From assembly GCA_017311185.1 (NCBI GenBank), contig JAESUZ010003490.1:372001-436000 (forward strand): a DNA stretch of 64,000 bases, given 5' to 3'. Shown piece after piece: positions 34,170-46,955 of this stretch. Source of the stretch: Proteles cristata cristata. Taxonomy: Eukaryota; Chordata; Mammalia; Carnivora; Hyaenidae. Positions within the stretch are counted from its first letter, which is position 1, and each line of letters opens with the position of its first letter. Below the pieces are notes generated by a model that saw only the letters and a program-made list of their open reading frames with translations, ran no database searches and had not been told where the DNA came from. The translations under genes and the position numbers were made by a program.

Positions 34170-36900
34170 TGCCCAAGGAAATGAGGATGATGGTAATGTA
34201 AGAGAGGTCAGGTATCTTGATGAATTTGGAAGAATTAGTATTGGCAAAGTAGCAAGGCCTCATTGCCATCGATGAAGAGCAACATAGGAAAATAAACACA
34301 AAATCTGCACAGTAGGAACAATTACTGTTGCTGTTACAGGTCCTTAACCCTGTCACTTCCTAAGTATTTCAATATTATCTCATTTTCTTCTTGCCACATC
34401 CCTTTTCCAAGTGGCATGGGGGTTCTATAATTGCTGTTTGTATTATTTCAAGTTTTTAGACATATAATTCTGTAGCCTACAGTGGGTACATATTCCAAGA
34501 CTTCTCAACCCTTTGGATAGCCCTGAATCCCTTTGCTGCAATGCAAGTGTGTTCTTTGTTGCAAAGTAACTGGACAAAGGATTGTGGCTTCAAATGTCCC
34601 TCAGTACTTATTAGAGGAAAACCAAACTTCTCCTTCCCTCTGCACTCAGGGTTACCAGTCTTCTTTTCCTCAAACATAAAGTCCCTGATATGAGGCCAGA
34701 TCCATGCAAAGGTAACAGGGACCACCAGCTGGGCTTAATTAGTAATGCCATTTCCCTAGAAGATACAAATGTGTAATTAGGAAAGAGGTACTTATATCTC
34801 AAAAAAACCTATGCTACACGCTGGGCTTCCATCTGTGAGGAAGAGGATTGGAAATTGTATCAAAATCCTCAAGATGGAAGAAATGAAAAGAAGGTTGAGG
34901 AGGCATTTATGACAGCCTGTCTTCCTAAGATCTGACTTGGGTCCATCTACTCATTGCATATCCTTTCTCCTCCTCAAGGAGGAGAAAATGTACAGAGCTC
35001 AAAGAAAGCAGGGAGAGATGTCACCATGCCAATTTAAAAAATACCCAGGAAGCAATGATCTCTTTCCTGGTGCTATGCAATCATAAGGATGATTTCAGGG
35101 CTTACAGCAGCTGGAAGGACTGAATGACACAAGTTATCTGTTTATTATCGTTTCAATAAGTGGAGTTGGGGAAAAAGTCTCTTGTCTGACTATCCTCTGG
35201 GAGAGGAGCCAGAAGTGGTGATGTCTTCCTATGACCCAGAAATCTTTCCGGCTCCCACTGAGAAGGGAATTTCCACAAGGAATTTTCAATTGGCTTCCTC
35301 TCCCTCTGGGTTAGTAGATGTTCACTTTTATCAGAGTTAAGGGCTAAAAGGATTAGGTCCTTCAGAGTTGCTCAGGATTCATAATTATGTAAAATAACTG
35401 GTAAATTCTGTAATATAATTGTGCATTATAATTACATTTACATAATTATATAATATACACTAATATAAATTATATGAAATAATTTATAAATTATGTAAAT
35501 AATATAAAAACCAGGTCTTAAATATTCTGTCATTCCCATTTTTCAGTCACCTTAAGGACTGCCTTCATGGAAGTAGGATAAAGTGGCTTCCTAGAGTTAT
35601 AGGGATTTTCTCAAGGATGCTGTGAATGTGTGGAAGCTGGTAGCACTGTGGTAGGTTCATATTTTTAATCAGAAGCAAAAGATATGTGTTTTTCCAGAGT
35701 CGTGGTGGATAGGGATTGCAGGATTATGTTATTTTAATTTCAAACTTGTTATTTTTCTTTGAATTTAATATCAGTGCTTGGCACAGAACTTTAGTTTGTG
35801 CTCATTTTCAAGTCGTGGAGCAAGCCCAACATTCATTAAACTTTCATTAACTGACATTTCTAGGGAGATAAAGAAATTGATGGGGAAGAAGTAAAAAATC
35901 CTCAGCCAAATCAGAAAGGAATAAGATGAGGAGAGGCAGGGAAAGAATGAAACACACACCAATACCCCAGAAAGGAGGAAGGGAACCCGGGAAAGGAGAG
36001 CTGTTACTGCCCCAGTCAGCAAATTCTTACTAAGTTAATTTAGCTGGTACAGAGAAAGAGCAAAGTCAACACATGATGGCTTTGACAAAAGATTTTAACA
36101 TTCAGTATCTCAATGTTTGCAAAAACATTCCACTCCAATGATTGCAGGTAGAATCCTCTGAATTACCATCTCTAACGAACACTTATGATACCCCTGCTAT
36201 GTGCAGAGCACAGGCAAAGCATTTGTAGGTATAGGGGTAAATAGGCCACTTGACCTTCCATCAATGTGGCCATGAGTTCTCTGAAGGGATATGAATCAAA
36301 GAGAGAAAAGGGAGGCCAGTAAAACTGACTGTTGTCTTGGCTAGGTCCCTCCTGCCTCAAGTTTCCAAAGTTGAACAAGTAGCATTACGAATCATTTTTA
36401 TATCTTGTCCTGTGTGGCTTCTGTCCTTCCCTGCCTCCCTTCCTCATGTCTTTTTTTTTTTTCCTAACTTCCTCACTTCCTTCTTTCCCTCTCCCTCAGA
36501 CCCCTCTTCTATATCTCTCTCTCTTGCATGCCTGCCATTATCTGACTAAGGGAGAGTGCTAAGAATTTTTAAAAATTATACTAAAATATTTTTTAATTTT
36601 TTAAGACTTTTTTCCATCCATGAAGATGTTTCCATTGTTTTATTTTTTCTTTATTCTATTAATTTGAGAAATCACACTAGTCAACATTTGAATGAACTAA
36701 TCATGCACACTGAAAATAAACACAACCTAGTTGGAATTAGCTTACTAATATTCCATTTTGGATGTTTGCCTCTGCGTTCACTAGTAAGAACTAGCCCATA
36801 AATTTTCTTTGTTGTTAAGGCCTTGTGTATCTAACTTCATATCAAGATTATACTGGCTTCAAAAAAAGAGTTTAGAATTGTTTTCTTTTTCTTTTTCTTT
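34170..36900. other. Unassigned DNA with an AT-rich block
   Basis: 2.7 kb without a named repeat. 35,380-35,512 is AT-rich and self-complementary in places (ataattat motifs). 36,440-36,525 is pyrimidine-rich. Frames of 61-83 aa show no domains. Confidence 0.4.
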
Positions 36901-36904
36901 TTTT

Positions 36905-37310
36905 TTATTTCAAAAAAAGTTTTATTATTGCAAAATATACATACAGGACAGTGTGTTAAAAAAAAAAAGGACATACGATTCCATGATTTATCATAAAAGG
37001 AATTCTCAGGTAAATAGCACCCAAGTCAAGAAATAAAACAATGTCAACATCTTGGAAGCCCACCCATGACTACAGGTATGTTCACAAGGGCACTCTTCAT
37101 AACATTCCCAAACTTGGAAATATAAAAATGTCTGTCAATAGGAGGAAGAATAAATACATTGTGGCGTATTCACACAATGGAATGCTATGCAGGAATAAGA
37201 ATGTTTTCTTTTTCTTTTATTTTTCTATTCTCTGGAAGAGTTTGGCTAAAATTAGCTTTGTTTCTTCCTTTCTTAAATGTTTGGAAGAGTTTTTTGGTGA
37301 AGTACCTGGG
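36905..37310 (+). mobile_element. Old L1 fragment, sense (low confidence)
   Basis: 'aaaatgtctgtcaataggag', 'ttcacacaatggaatgctat' and 'gcaggaataagaatg' resemble the sense ORF2 C-terminal region of an old L1. The left part (36,905-37,080) is unassigned. Confidence 0.5.
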
Positions 37311-37325
37311 CCTAAAGGTATTTTG

Positions 37326-37555
37326 TTTTGTTTTGTTTTCTTATTTTTTTTCAGTTTATTTATTTTTGAGAGAGAGAGAGAGAGACAGAGCATTAGTGGG
37401 GTGAGGCAGAAAGACAGGGACACACAGAATCTGAAACAGGCTTCAGGCTCTGAACTGTCAGCATGGAACCTGACACGGGGCTCAAACTCAAGAACCCGTG
37501 AGATCATGACCTGAGCTGAAGTCGGACTCTTAACCAACTGAGCCACCCAGGCACC
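37326..37555 (-). mobile_element. CAN-SINE, antisense
   Basis: Reversed SINE with (GA)n at 37,370-37,384. Imperfect duplication 'cctaaag...' lies at 37,311-37,325 and 37,556-37,570. The 157-aa + frame at 37,041-37,514 and the 109-aa minus frame at 37,217-37,546 are formed by old L1 plus this SINE. Confidence 0.92.
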
Positions 37556-38084
37556 CCTAAAGATTTTATTTTTTATCCATTAGTTAGGATTCAGCTTCTT
37601 TAATGAATATAGGAATATTCATATTTTCTATATCCTCATGTATCAGTTTTGGAAAAGTTTATTTTTTTTACATCAGTTTATATGCTATAAATATATTTTT
37701 GAAATTAATCCATTTAACCTAATTTTCAACTGTGTTGGAATAAAGTGAATCATTATATTTTTTACATATACCCTTTTAATATCTGTCATTTGTAGCAATG
37801 CCCACTTTCACATTACTGATACTAGTATATTTCCCCTTTTTTTATTGGCCCAGCTAAAGATTTATCAATCTTATTACACATCTCTTCAATGAATTAATTT
37901 GTGGCCTTGATGAAACTATCTTTATTGCTTGTTTGTTTTCTATTTCATTAATTTGTATGCTTTTAAATTTATTACCTTTTAAATTCAGTAGATTTAATTT
38001 GTTAAATTTGGAGGATCTTTAACTTTTCTTAAAAACTAATTTCTTGAGATAGATTCTTAGTTAATTGATTTTTGCCTTTTATTC

Positions 38085-38443
38085 TTTCCTCTTTTTTAAT
38101 GATTATTTATTTATTTTTAGAGAGAAAGAAAGAGTGCTCATGTACATGTGTGCATGAGCCAGGGAAGGGAAGGGAGGGAGAGAATCCCAAGAAGACTCCA
38201 TACTGTCAGTGCAGAGTCCCACATGGGCCTCAAACTCACGTGAGATCATGACCTGAGCTGAAATCAAGAGTCAGACGCTTGGGGCACCTGGGTGGCTCAG
38301 TCAGTTGGTTAAGAGTCCGACTTTAGTTTTTCGTGGATCCTACTTGGGATTCTCTCTCCCTCTCTTTCTCTCCCTCAAAATAAATAAAAATAAACATTAA
38401 AAGATCAGACCCTTAAGCTACTGAGCCACTCAGGTACTACTAA
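38085..38443 (-). mobile_element. CAN-SINE, antisense, host of a second SINE
   Basis: Reversed SINE whose head resumes after an insertion: 'aatcaagagtcagacgctt' before and 'agatcagacccttaagctac' after. Its interior is broken by the sense SINE at 38,281-38,402. Flanks share 'ccttttatt'. Confidence 0.88.
38281..38402 (+). mobile_element. CAN-SINE, sense, internally deleted, nested
   Basis: Head 'ggggcacctgggtggctcag' is followed by a shortened body, (CT)n and an AAATAAA tail. Inserted in the opposite orientation with duplication 'aga(g/t)cagac(g/c)ctt' on both sides. Confidence 0.9.
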
Positions 38444-38454
38444 CCTTTTATTTT

Positions 38455-38695
38455 TTTCTTTCTTTCTTTCTTTCTTTTTTTTTTAATTTTTAATGTTTTA
38501 TTTATTTCCAGGAGAGAGAGAGACAGCGTGAGCAGGGGAAGGTCAGAGAGAGAGGGAGTCACAGACTGAAACAGGCTCCAGGCTCTGAGCTGGCAGTCAG
38601 CACAGAGCCCGACGCGGGGCTCGAACCCACGAACCGCGAGATCATGACCTAAGCGAAAGTCGAATGCTTAACCGACTAAGCCACCCAGGCGCCCC
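38455..38695 (-). mobile_element. Young CAN-SINE, antisense
   Basis: Young form ('tttccaggag', 'ctggcagtcag', 'cccgacgcggggctcgaacc'). It is preceded by a (TTTC)n run at 38,456-38,476. Flanks share 'ccttttatt'. Confidence 0.95.
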
Positions 38696-39312
38696 CCTTT
38701 TATTCTTTTCTAACATAGGCATTTAATGAATGCATTAGCATTCATTTCAAAATGCTAATTTCCATTGTAATTTCTACTATCATCCACTGTTTATTTAGAA
38801 ATGAATTGTTTAATTTCCAAACATATGGGGATTTTGTTGTAGGTTGGTAACTTAATTCTATATTCAGGCAACATGCTCTAGATTGTTACAATCTTTTGAA
38901 AAATTTTCAGACTTGTTTGATAAACCAGCAAGTGGCAATTTTTGCCAAATCTCCAGTGTGTTTTAGTTTGTAGGTGTCACCAATTTTAGCTTTATGTAGG
39001 TTGAGGGTAAATCATTAGGTGCATATAGATCAAGAACAGTTATATTTTCCTGTTGAAAACTTTTGTCATTAAGAAATGTCCATCTTTAGTTTTTCGGTCT
39101 ATTAAGTTGATACTAATACAGTCCTGTAGCTTTCTTTCAATTAGTATTTGAATGGTTTATCTCTTCCTGTTCTTATATTTCCAGCATGAGCATTCTCATA
39201 CTTGTCTCTTGTAAATAGCATGTATTTGTACTATTTTGTTTATCTCTTCTAACAGTCTGTCTTTTCATTAGACTATTTAGTCAAAGTTTTTAATTTCAGT
39301 TTATCCCACTTT

Positions 39313-39533
39313 TTAAAAAGTGTTTATTTCTTTTGAGAGAGAGAGAGAGAGCATCTGCACTTGCATACATGTGAGTGGGGAGGGACACAGAGAGAGGGAG
39401 AGAGAATCCCAAGCAGGTTCCATGATGTCACTGCAGAGCCAGACGGTGGGGCTCAGTCCCATGAACGATGAGATCATGACCTAAGCTGAAATCAAGAGTG
39501 GATGCTTAACCAACTGAGCCACTAGGGTGCCCC
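39313..39533 (-). mobile_element. CAN-SINE, antisense, older form
   Basis: Ends 'gagccactagggtgcccc'. (GA)n at 39,336-39,350. No clear target duplication. Confidence 0.88.
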
Positions 39534-40190
39534 TGTACCATTTTCTAAATTTCTTTTTAGTCCTTTCTTTTTCTTTGAATTATGATCACTGTATAACCCC
39601 CATGATGACAAGATGTTAGCCTATTCTTATGTGATTGTTCTCCATCTCCTGCTCTCCAATTATATTGATAATACTCAGACTAATGGTTCAAATTTTTTAG
39701 TCTCAGAAACTCTTTATACTCTACAAAGTTTTTTGGAACTTCAAAGGCTTTTGTTTATGGAAATTCAATCTATTAAAATCTTTAATTTTAAAAATTAAAA
39801 CTTAGAACATTTAAAGTATTTATTAATTCACTGAAAAATAGTAATAGCAAATCCATTACATGAGAACACAAAGAACATATTTTTATGAAAAATAACTTCA
39901 TTTTCCCAAGGAAAAGAATGGCATTATCTCACATTTTAGCTGGTGTCTTTTTGTCTGCCTCAGAGGAGATATCTAGATTTTCCTGCTTGCTACTACATTG
40001 ATTAAAAACAAAACAAAACTTTTATGTCCTGCAGCCTCTGGAAACTCCTTCATTCACTGATGAGAGGGCATGACAGGTAACTAACATTATAGTATCACCA
40101 TGAACATTACTTTGCCCTTGTGGGTCTCCTGAAAGAGATTTCCAGGGGTTTCCAGGGGCCCACAAACCACACTTTGAGATTACTGATCCT
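39534..40190. mobile_element. Old repeat, probably DNA-transposon-like (family unsure)
   Basis: 39,680-39,950 contains phrases typical of a dispersed old mammalian repeat ('caaaggcttttgtttatgg', 'gtatttattaattcactgaa', 'catatttttatgaaaaataa'). Neither family nor strand is certain. No ORF. Confidence 0.4.
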
Positions 40191-40194
40191 CAGA

Positions 40195-40360
40195 CTTTAA
40201 TAGTGCATCCAAATCATGGGGAGGCTCATTAACTCACAGACAGCTGGGCTCCATACCCAGAGTTTCTGGTTCTGCATGGCTAGGATGGGGCCTGACAATT
40301 TGTATTTCTAACAAAGTCTCAGGTGACGCTGCTGCTGCTGGTCACTTTGAGAATCATAGA
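40195..40360 (-). mobile_element. MER5A-like hAT element, antisense
   Basis: 'cagagtttctggttctgcat', 'tttgtatttctaacaaagtc' and 'gctgctgctggtcactttga' follow the MER5A order up to its 'gagaatca' end, where an L1 has inserted. Confidence 0.75.
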
Positions 40361-41547
40361 ATTCTTACACCATACACAAAAATAAACTCAAAAAGGATGA
40401 AGGACCTGAATGTGAGAAAGGAAACTATCAAAACCCTAGAAGAGAAAGTAGGAAACAACCTCCTTGACCTCAACTGCAGCAATTTCTTATTTTCCACATC
40501 CCCAAAGGCAAGGGAATCAAGATAAAAATGAACTATAGGGACCTCATCAAGATAGAAAACTTCTGCATGGCAAGGGAAACAATCAAGAAAACTAATAGGC
40601 AACTGACAGAATGGGAAAAGACAGTTGCAAATGACATATCGGATAAAGGGCTAGTATCCTAAGTCTAAAAGGAACTCCCCAAATTCCACACCCGACAAAG
40701 AAACCAGTCATGAAATGGACGGAATACATGAACAGACACTTCTCCAAAGAGGACATCCAGATGGCCAACAGACACATGAAACGATGCTCAGCATCCCTCC
40801 TCATCAGGGAAATACAAATCAAAACCACACTGTGATACCAGCTCACACCAGTAAGAGTGGCTAAAATGAACAAATCAGGAGACAACAGATGCTGGTGAGG
40901 ATGTGGAGAAATGGGCACCCTCCTACACTGTTGGTGGGAATGTAAACTGGTGCAGCCCCTCTGGAAAACAGTGTGGAGGTTCCTCAGGAAACTAACAATA
41001 GAACTGCCCTATGACCCAGGAATAGCACTGCTAGGAATTTACCCAAGGGATACAGAAATGCTGATGCATAGGGGCACATGTACCCTAGTGTTCATAGCAG
41101 CACTCTCAACAATAGCTAAAACATGGAAAGAGCCTAAATGTCCATCAACTGAGGAATGCGTCAAGAAGATGTGTTTGTTCTACACAATGGAATACTACAT
41201 GGCAATGAGAAAGAATGAAATCTGGCCATTTGTAACAACATGGATGGAACTCAAGGGTGTTATGCTAAATGAAATAAATCAGGCAGAGAAGGACAGATAC
41301 CATATGTTTTCACTTATAAGTGGAACAGGAGAAACTTAACAGAAGACCATGGGGGAGGGGAAGGGGAAACATAGTTGGGGAGAGGGAGGGAGGCAAACCA
41401 TGAGAGATTCTTGAATGCTGAGAACAAACTGAGGACTGATGGGGGAGAGGGGAAGGGGGGTGATGGGCATGGAGGAGGGCACTTGTGATGAGCAGTGGGT
41501 GTTATATGGAAACCAACCTGACAATAAACTATAAAAGAAAAAAAAAA
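40356..41547 (+). mobile_element. 5'-truncated L1, 1.2 kb: ORF2 C-terminal third plus 3'UTR
   Basis: Starts inside ORF2 at 'cttacaccatacacaaaaat'. 40,911-41,339 remains open for 142 codons ([20 protein letters not shown] ... MEYYMAMRKNEIWP ... stop). This covers the Cys-rich C-terminal region (C-x-x-x-C type HCWWEC). Upstream frames are disrupted. The 3'UTR has the G-rich tract and an 'aataaactataaaag' tail. The short shared flank 'agaatc' is a possible target duplication. No EN or RT domain, so it is a pseudogene fragment. Confidence 0.93.
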
Positions 41548-41549
41548 GA

Positions 41550-43245
41550 ATCGCTGATCTGGACTCTTAATTCTGGATTGTTATGGATGTAATTTCTTTT
41601 TGTCTTTACTTATAGCTACATTTAAAGACTACATCAAAATCTACAGAGGTATTTGATCACTGTCACCTCACATACACCTTACACTATCTCTTCTGTAATT
41701 AATTTTTCTCTTCTCTAATTGAAGTGCTTAATATAATACTGACCTTAGTATGAGTGTTTTTGTAACAATTTAGGGTTTGGATAATTGAGACTATTTTCAG
41801 CATCCCTTCATATTTAAATAACAATTTGAGTGAATATCAGTTTCTTAGTTTTATGGTTCTAGATACTTTTCCCCAAATATGCTGAAAACATTAATTTTTC
41901 ATTTTTTACATCTGTTTCTCATGTTGTTATTGAAATAACTTAATCCTTGCTTATTAATGCAGGATCTGTTCTTTTCCTTTGGGAAAAGAACAATTTTCTC
42001 CTTGCTTTTGATGTTCTCATGTTTTCTTATTATACATCTAGTGTGAAGTTTTTCCTTGTATCTTCTCTTTGGGAGTCTCTGGCCCTTTGAATCTGAAAAG
42101 TCCTCCTCTACTTTTTTCTTCTCTTTCCTTCAGGGAAACTCATTTCCATTATTTCTTCAAATATTTCCTCATCTTCATTATCACTCCTTCTTTGAGGAAT
42201 TTCTGCTATCCCAGAGTTACTACTTCCACTTCAACTCCATCTACCCCATCACCTCTTAGATATTCTTTTATATTTTGTATGTTTTGCCTTTTCATTCTTC
42301 CCTCTGAGAATTTTCCCAGTGCAGTCTTCCAATTGTTAACCCATTCCTTAGCCAAATATTTCTGCTATCTCTTTCATACATAATCTTTAATTCCAATAGT
42401 TTTCTTTTTATATCTGATATTTCTTCTTGATCCTTTTTATGTTTTCTTCTTATTTCACATCACTTTGAAATAACTTCTATTATCCCTTTTAAATATTTCC
42501 TTAGGCAAACTTAAATTTTTGGTGCCAATATTTTTGTTTTTGGTGGAATATGTAACCCACTATTTTCATTTGAAATAGTTGTGCTCCTCAAATGTCTTAT
42601 TATTTTGGCTTGTGAGCTCATTTTCCCCTGAGATATTGGTTGCTTTGTCAGGCAAGCCTATACTTTGGTTTGCAACAGCTCTAATAGCTCAGGTTAGAGA
42701 GCTAAGCCCTGTGTAGGAGAAGGCCAGGCATAGGAAAAACAATCAGACACTTCAGGCTCTTATGTCAGGGCCCCATTCTTAGCCCACCGGAAAGAAGTAT
42801 CCTCAGGTCATAGAAACTAATCAGTCCCGGGAGTTTGGAAGGGAAGGAGAGGAGAATTGCTGCCCAAAGTTAGCCTCCACTTAACTTTTTCTTAGCACCT
42901 CAAAAGTGTATCTTGACAGCTGCTTTATTTGTGCTACCTAGAACATCTGGACCAGAGCCGCGTGCCATATGTATGGTGGCAGAAATTGTTTGCTCAAGAC
43001 AATAACAGAGGAGGGCAAGAGCAGAATGTCAAGAGTTCCTTTCTTATTGCACCCCCCGAAGCATGCAGTTATGCTTCCTGTTAAAGGCCAGAGCCTCACC
43101 CATGCACCAGATCAAAATAGTGTAACTCCAGGTCTCCTGGAAATTTTTTGGTATTTCTCCTATTCAGTTCCTTGGGGAAAGCAGTCAGCCTTCATACTGG
43201 TTCAGTGTCTTGGAGAATCTTGATCGTGATCTATTTCTAATTTTT
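41550..43245. other. Mostly unassigned; possible old LINE in 41.8-42.6 kb
   Basis: 41,760-42,600 is T-rich and resembles antisense old LINE 5'/ORF1 sequence ('tttcttcaaatatttcctca', 'ttctttttatatctgatatt'), but weakly. 42,640-43,245 is unassigned. Frames up to 104 aa show no domain. Confidence 0.35.
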
Positions 43246-43325
43246 TTAAAAGTGTGATCTTGGGCAAGTTACTTTATTTCTCCTTAGTTTTCTTATCCAT
43301 AAAATAGGACCAATATATAACATCA
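43245..43325 (+). mobile_element. MIR fragment
   Basis: 'gtgatcttgggcaagttact' and 'cttatccataaaataggacc' are the MIR core in sense order. Confidence 0.65.
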
Positions 43326-43344
43326 ACAGCAATGTAAAAATTAA

Positions 43345-43440
43345 AAATAATATATACACATATATGCTATTATATATATTAATATATAATACATGCATAT
43401 ATACATAGATGCATACATTATACATATTAATATATTAAAA
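43345..43440. repeat. AT-rich (TA/CATA) low-complexity tract
   Basis: About 95 bp of alternating TA with 'cata' units; palindromic in parts. Confidence 0.85.
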
Positions 43441-46175
43441 AGTGGTTAATATTATTATTGGCACCAGAGTACACACTGCCCTATAGCTGCTATGATAATT
43501 GTTGTGGTTGTTACTGTTATAATTGAGGACTAGTGCTGAGCCTCCCTTTCTATTTTATGATGGAATGTTCTAGACAATGAGGTGCAATACTGCTGTACCC
43601 ACAATGTAAAAAGTTGTTTTTATTGTGTTTAAAATCATGTCACTGAGATTATATTTACTTCTCCTTTGGGGTCATATATGTGCAATTACTTAGAGGATTT
43701 GGGGGTCTGGGCTCCAAGAAAGCAAGATGTGGCTCACTGAAGTCTCACTGAGGGGAAGTAACTGACCCAGTGGGAAGGGATGGATGACCATTGTGGATAA
43801 TGGGAATAGCCATATCCATGATCTAGCACTTACTTTTCTTTTTGAACATTGTAATTTTCTTCTGTTAGAGCCCAATGTCTTCAATAATGTGATATTACAC
43901 ATGGCAGAGTGGTCTTGCTCATGTTTGGGTAATTAAGGGATAGAAATGTGTCCATCCTTGGGGTGAAAAGTCTCAAGAGCTGATCATGAGATATTAAGAA
44001 GAGTCTTCTACAAAAAGCTGATCCAGTCTCAGATCATTGACTGAGGTGACAAAGGACAAAAAGAATAGACTTGTGGGACACCTCAATATGCCACAGGGAT
44101 TCTCAGAAATATCTGAGGTGAGGAATCTGGTAAAAGAGTGGGCAGGATAGGGGGTAGACAAATTACAATTGCCATTAAAGGCAGTTGTGACTCACTATAG
44201 GATGGACTCATTGACTTTTGCATTCTGAAAGCTATATGTTAATATTACCACACCCCAGCACCTGGTATGCATGTTAGTGACAGATGTCTGTTCCTTGTTT
44301 CTGGCTTGGATAGCTCCTGGGGGCAGATCTCTTGACCTTAAGCCACTTGATTTGTTAGCCCCCAGCCATGGGTATTTGGCCACCCTTCATTCAGCAGCAC
44401 TGACCTCTGAAGTGGATCCAGTGACATCATGCTCAGCCACACCTACATGAGACCTCAGCAACAGGTGTCTTCAATTTCTCTCTTCCCAGGGTGGGTATGC
44501 AATGAGAAGCAAAGAAAATATGTCTACTGATTCCTTAAACTCACACATTTTATTTTTGAAATATATATTTCTTTTCTCCCTCAGGGGCCAAGGAAACCTG
44601 CTCGAGCTTTCATTTCCACATCTAAAATGATGTGGCTCATTTCTTATCCTCCTCCAAGGAATAGCCAATTGCTGGTGGGTCAATGAACTCCCAAGAGGGG
44701 ATAAAATTGAAGCTGATGCTATTTTAAAAATGCCAGGAAATCTTCTACTCTGCCTAAATATGGACACAGGAGACCCAGATTCTTTAATTACATTTTCCCA
44801 AGTCAATAATTGCTTAGAGAAGCTTCTTGGAATGAAGGATATCTGAGCAATTCTCTTGGAGTCAAGAATATCTGAACAATTCAAAGGAGCTTCGACTGCC
44901 TCCTAGGCTACTTGCATAAACTCCACTCTGCAGAGCTCATAAATTCCAATTAGGCTGGACAAAGCAAGGCCTCCCTTCCTTGGGGACAGGGACTGTTTCC
45001 TTCTACCCTGAGCAGTAACACTACAGCCTTTGTTATGGCCTTCTTGGAACTCTGTACATAGCAACCAGGGCATAAGGTGAGCTGGTCTCTTCCCATTAAA
45101 TATGATGCCACCAAGCTGTTACTGTCAGTTATTGCCATTAAAATGACAGCTGTTGGTCAGCCCTTAGTGGAAAGAGGCAACTTTCTCCCTCCCCTTGTTT
45201 CTTAATCAGAACAAACTTTTTACTCTGTCCCAAAATGTGCATACTGACCCAAAGAGGGTTATTCTGAGAATTTCCCAGGCATTATCACCCAGCAGACTCA
45301 GCTTTCTGAGCTTGAGGACATAAACTTGCCAGGATCTTAGTAGAGATCAGTGGAATGGCTCCACCATTCCTACCCTCCCCAGCCTCCCCCTAAGCTACCC
45401 AATGGTTGGGCACTGAACTAAGAATGTTTTTTTTCCTTCCAAGATGAAACATCCATCAGAGACTATTCTCCCTTACCCACCCAAGTTGGGGAGTTGTCAT
45501 GGTGGCAAGAAAGAGAGATTGTGTGTGTGTATGTGTGTGTGTGTGTGTGTGCGCATGTGAGCACGCACTCATGTTCCCACATGTGCAGGGGTTCTGACAT
45601 GTGCATTTAATGGGTACATGTGAATTTTTGTGTGCATGTGTATCATGTGTGTAGTGTCTTGACAGTCACAGAACTTCAATACTCTTTCCTCTCATTTCTC
45701 CATCCACAGACTGATTTTCTTTATGGCAAGGTAACTTATAACTCATTTATTTTATCTGTCTTTGTGTGTATGTAGACAACAAAAAGTTGATCAGAATTTT
45801 GACAAAGTATTGTCTGCAGATATGAAAAGTTCCTCCTTGGAGCTGTTTGGTGGAGGTCTTTTTTCCTAGAATCCAGTTTTGGTGGCCATGTGGTAGAAAG
45901 ACATTGTCCTCTGTTGATGTCATAACCTCATCTCTCCTCCCTATCCTTGATTAGAAGAGTGTGTGCTTTGGGTGAGAAAGAGTGACCTGAGGCAGCCTGT
46001 TAGCCAACTCCTGACTGCTTTTTAAATCAAGCCCAAGTGCCTGTGTTTGTTTCAAAGCTTTTTGTTTAACATGTCCTGAAAACATCTTTTGGATTTAATA
46101 TCTTATGATCCTTCTTCAGGGACTCTCTGATACAATTATGTTAACCCTATCTCTGTCTCCTGCATATGTCTGGAA
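43441..46175. other. Unassigned DNA with (TG)n
   Basis: No recognisable gene. (TG)n at 45,521-45,552, followed by TG-rich imperfect repeats to about 45,655. The 137-aa minus frame 44,471-44,884 has no recognisable domain or flanking support and is not called. This is the longest stretch lacking named repeats. Confidence 0.4.
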
Positions 46176-46179
46176 GTAT

Positions 46180-46375
46180 AACATGAGATTTGGAGTCAGA
46201 CAGGCTCAAATCTTGAAGTGGGTTACTACTCATGTAAGCTTGAATTAATTAATTCTTACTTACTTCATCTAGAAAAAAGGGATAGTAACAATACTGATCT
46301 AATGGAGCCATTGTTTAGATTAAATAAAACCTTGTAAAAGTCTTAATGAAATACTTAACTAAAAATAAGACCTCT
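46180..46375 (+). mobile_element. MIR SINE fragment
   Basis: 'gatttggagtcagacaggct', 'ctagaaaaaagggatagtaa' and 'gtttagattaaataaaacct' follow sense MIR. Confidence 0.65.
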
Positions 46376-46469
46376 GCTGGCTGTTCTTATTTCCCCCTCC
46401 ATGCTCCCAGCTATTACTGAATCTAATCTCTGACTCCTTATCCCTCCCTCTTGTTTCCCTACTGTTTCC

Positions 46470-46900
46470 TCGTGCTGCTATAGCAAAGTACCACAAATTG
46501 GGTGGTTTAACACACAACAGAAATGTACTATGTCACAATTATTGAGGCTAGAAGTTTGAAAACAAGGAGTCAGAAAGGCCATGATCCCTCTGAAGGCTCT
46601 AGAGAAGACTTCCTTGCTTGTTCCTAGCTTCTGGTGGCCCCTAGCATTCACTGGTTTGTGGCCATGTTACTACAATCTCTACCTACCTTTGTCATGTGGC
46701 CTTCTTTCTGTCTCTGTAACCTCTCTTCTTGTTGTAAGGACACCAGTCATTAGATTTAGGGCTTGCCCAATATTTAGTATGATGCTATCTTGAGATCCTT
46801 AACTAATTACATCTGCAAAGACTTTATTTCCAAATGAAGTAACATTCTGAGGTTCTTGGTGGACATGAATTTGTGAGCACTAGAAAGCTTCTACCACCCT
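46470..46900 (-). mobile_element. MLT1-like MaLR LTR, antisense
   Basis: 'gctgctatagcaaagtacca', 'tagcttctggtggcccctag', 'taaggacaccagtcattaga' and 'acatctgcaaagactttatt' follow the complement of MLT1. The 70-aa + frame inside is not a gene. Confidence 0.7.
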
Positions 46901-46955
46901 AGGCTCCTTTCTTTCTTTCTTTCTTTTTTTTTTTTCAGATCATCTCAAGATTTTT

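Larger units (their letters stand above)
37570..39312 (-). mobile_element. Old L1 ORF2 region, antisense, riddled with SINEs
   Basis: 'ttatcaatcttattacacat', 'atgaattgtttaatttccaa', 'tcattaggtgcatatagatc', 'ctttcaattagtatttgaat' and 'tctcttgtaaatagcatgta' follow antisense L1 ORF2. All frames are broken. SINEs at 38,085-38,443 and 38,455-38,695 lie within it. Confidence 0.7.

Noticed and set aside
37041..37546. 157-aa (+) and 109-aa (-) frames
   Set aside because: Both are chimeras of an old L1 fragment and a reversed SINE; overlapping on opposite strands.
44471..44884. 137-aa minus-strand frame
   Set aside because: No domain recognised, no start context or neighbouring exons; length is within chance for a window of this size.
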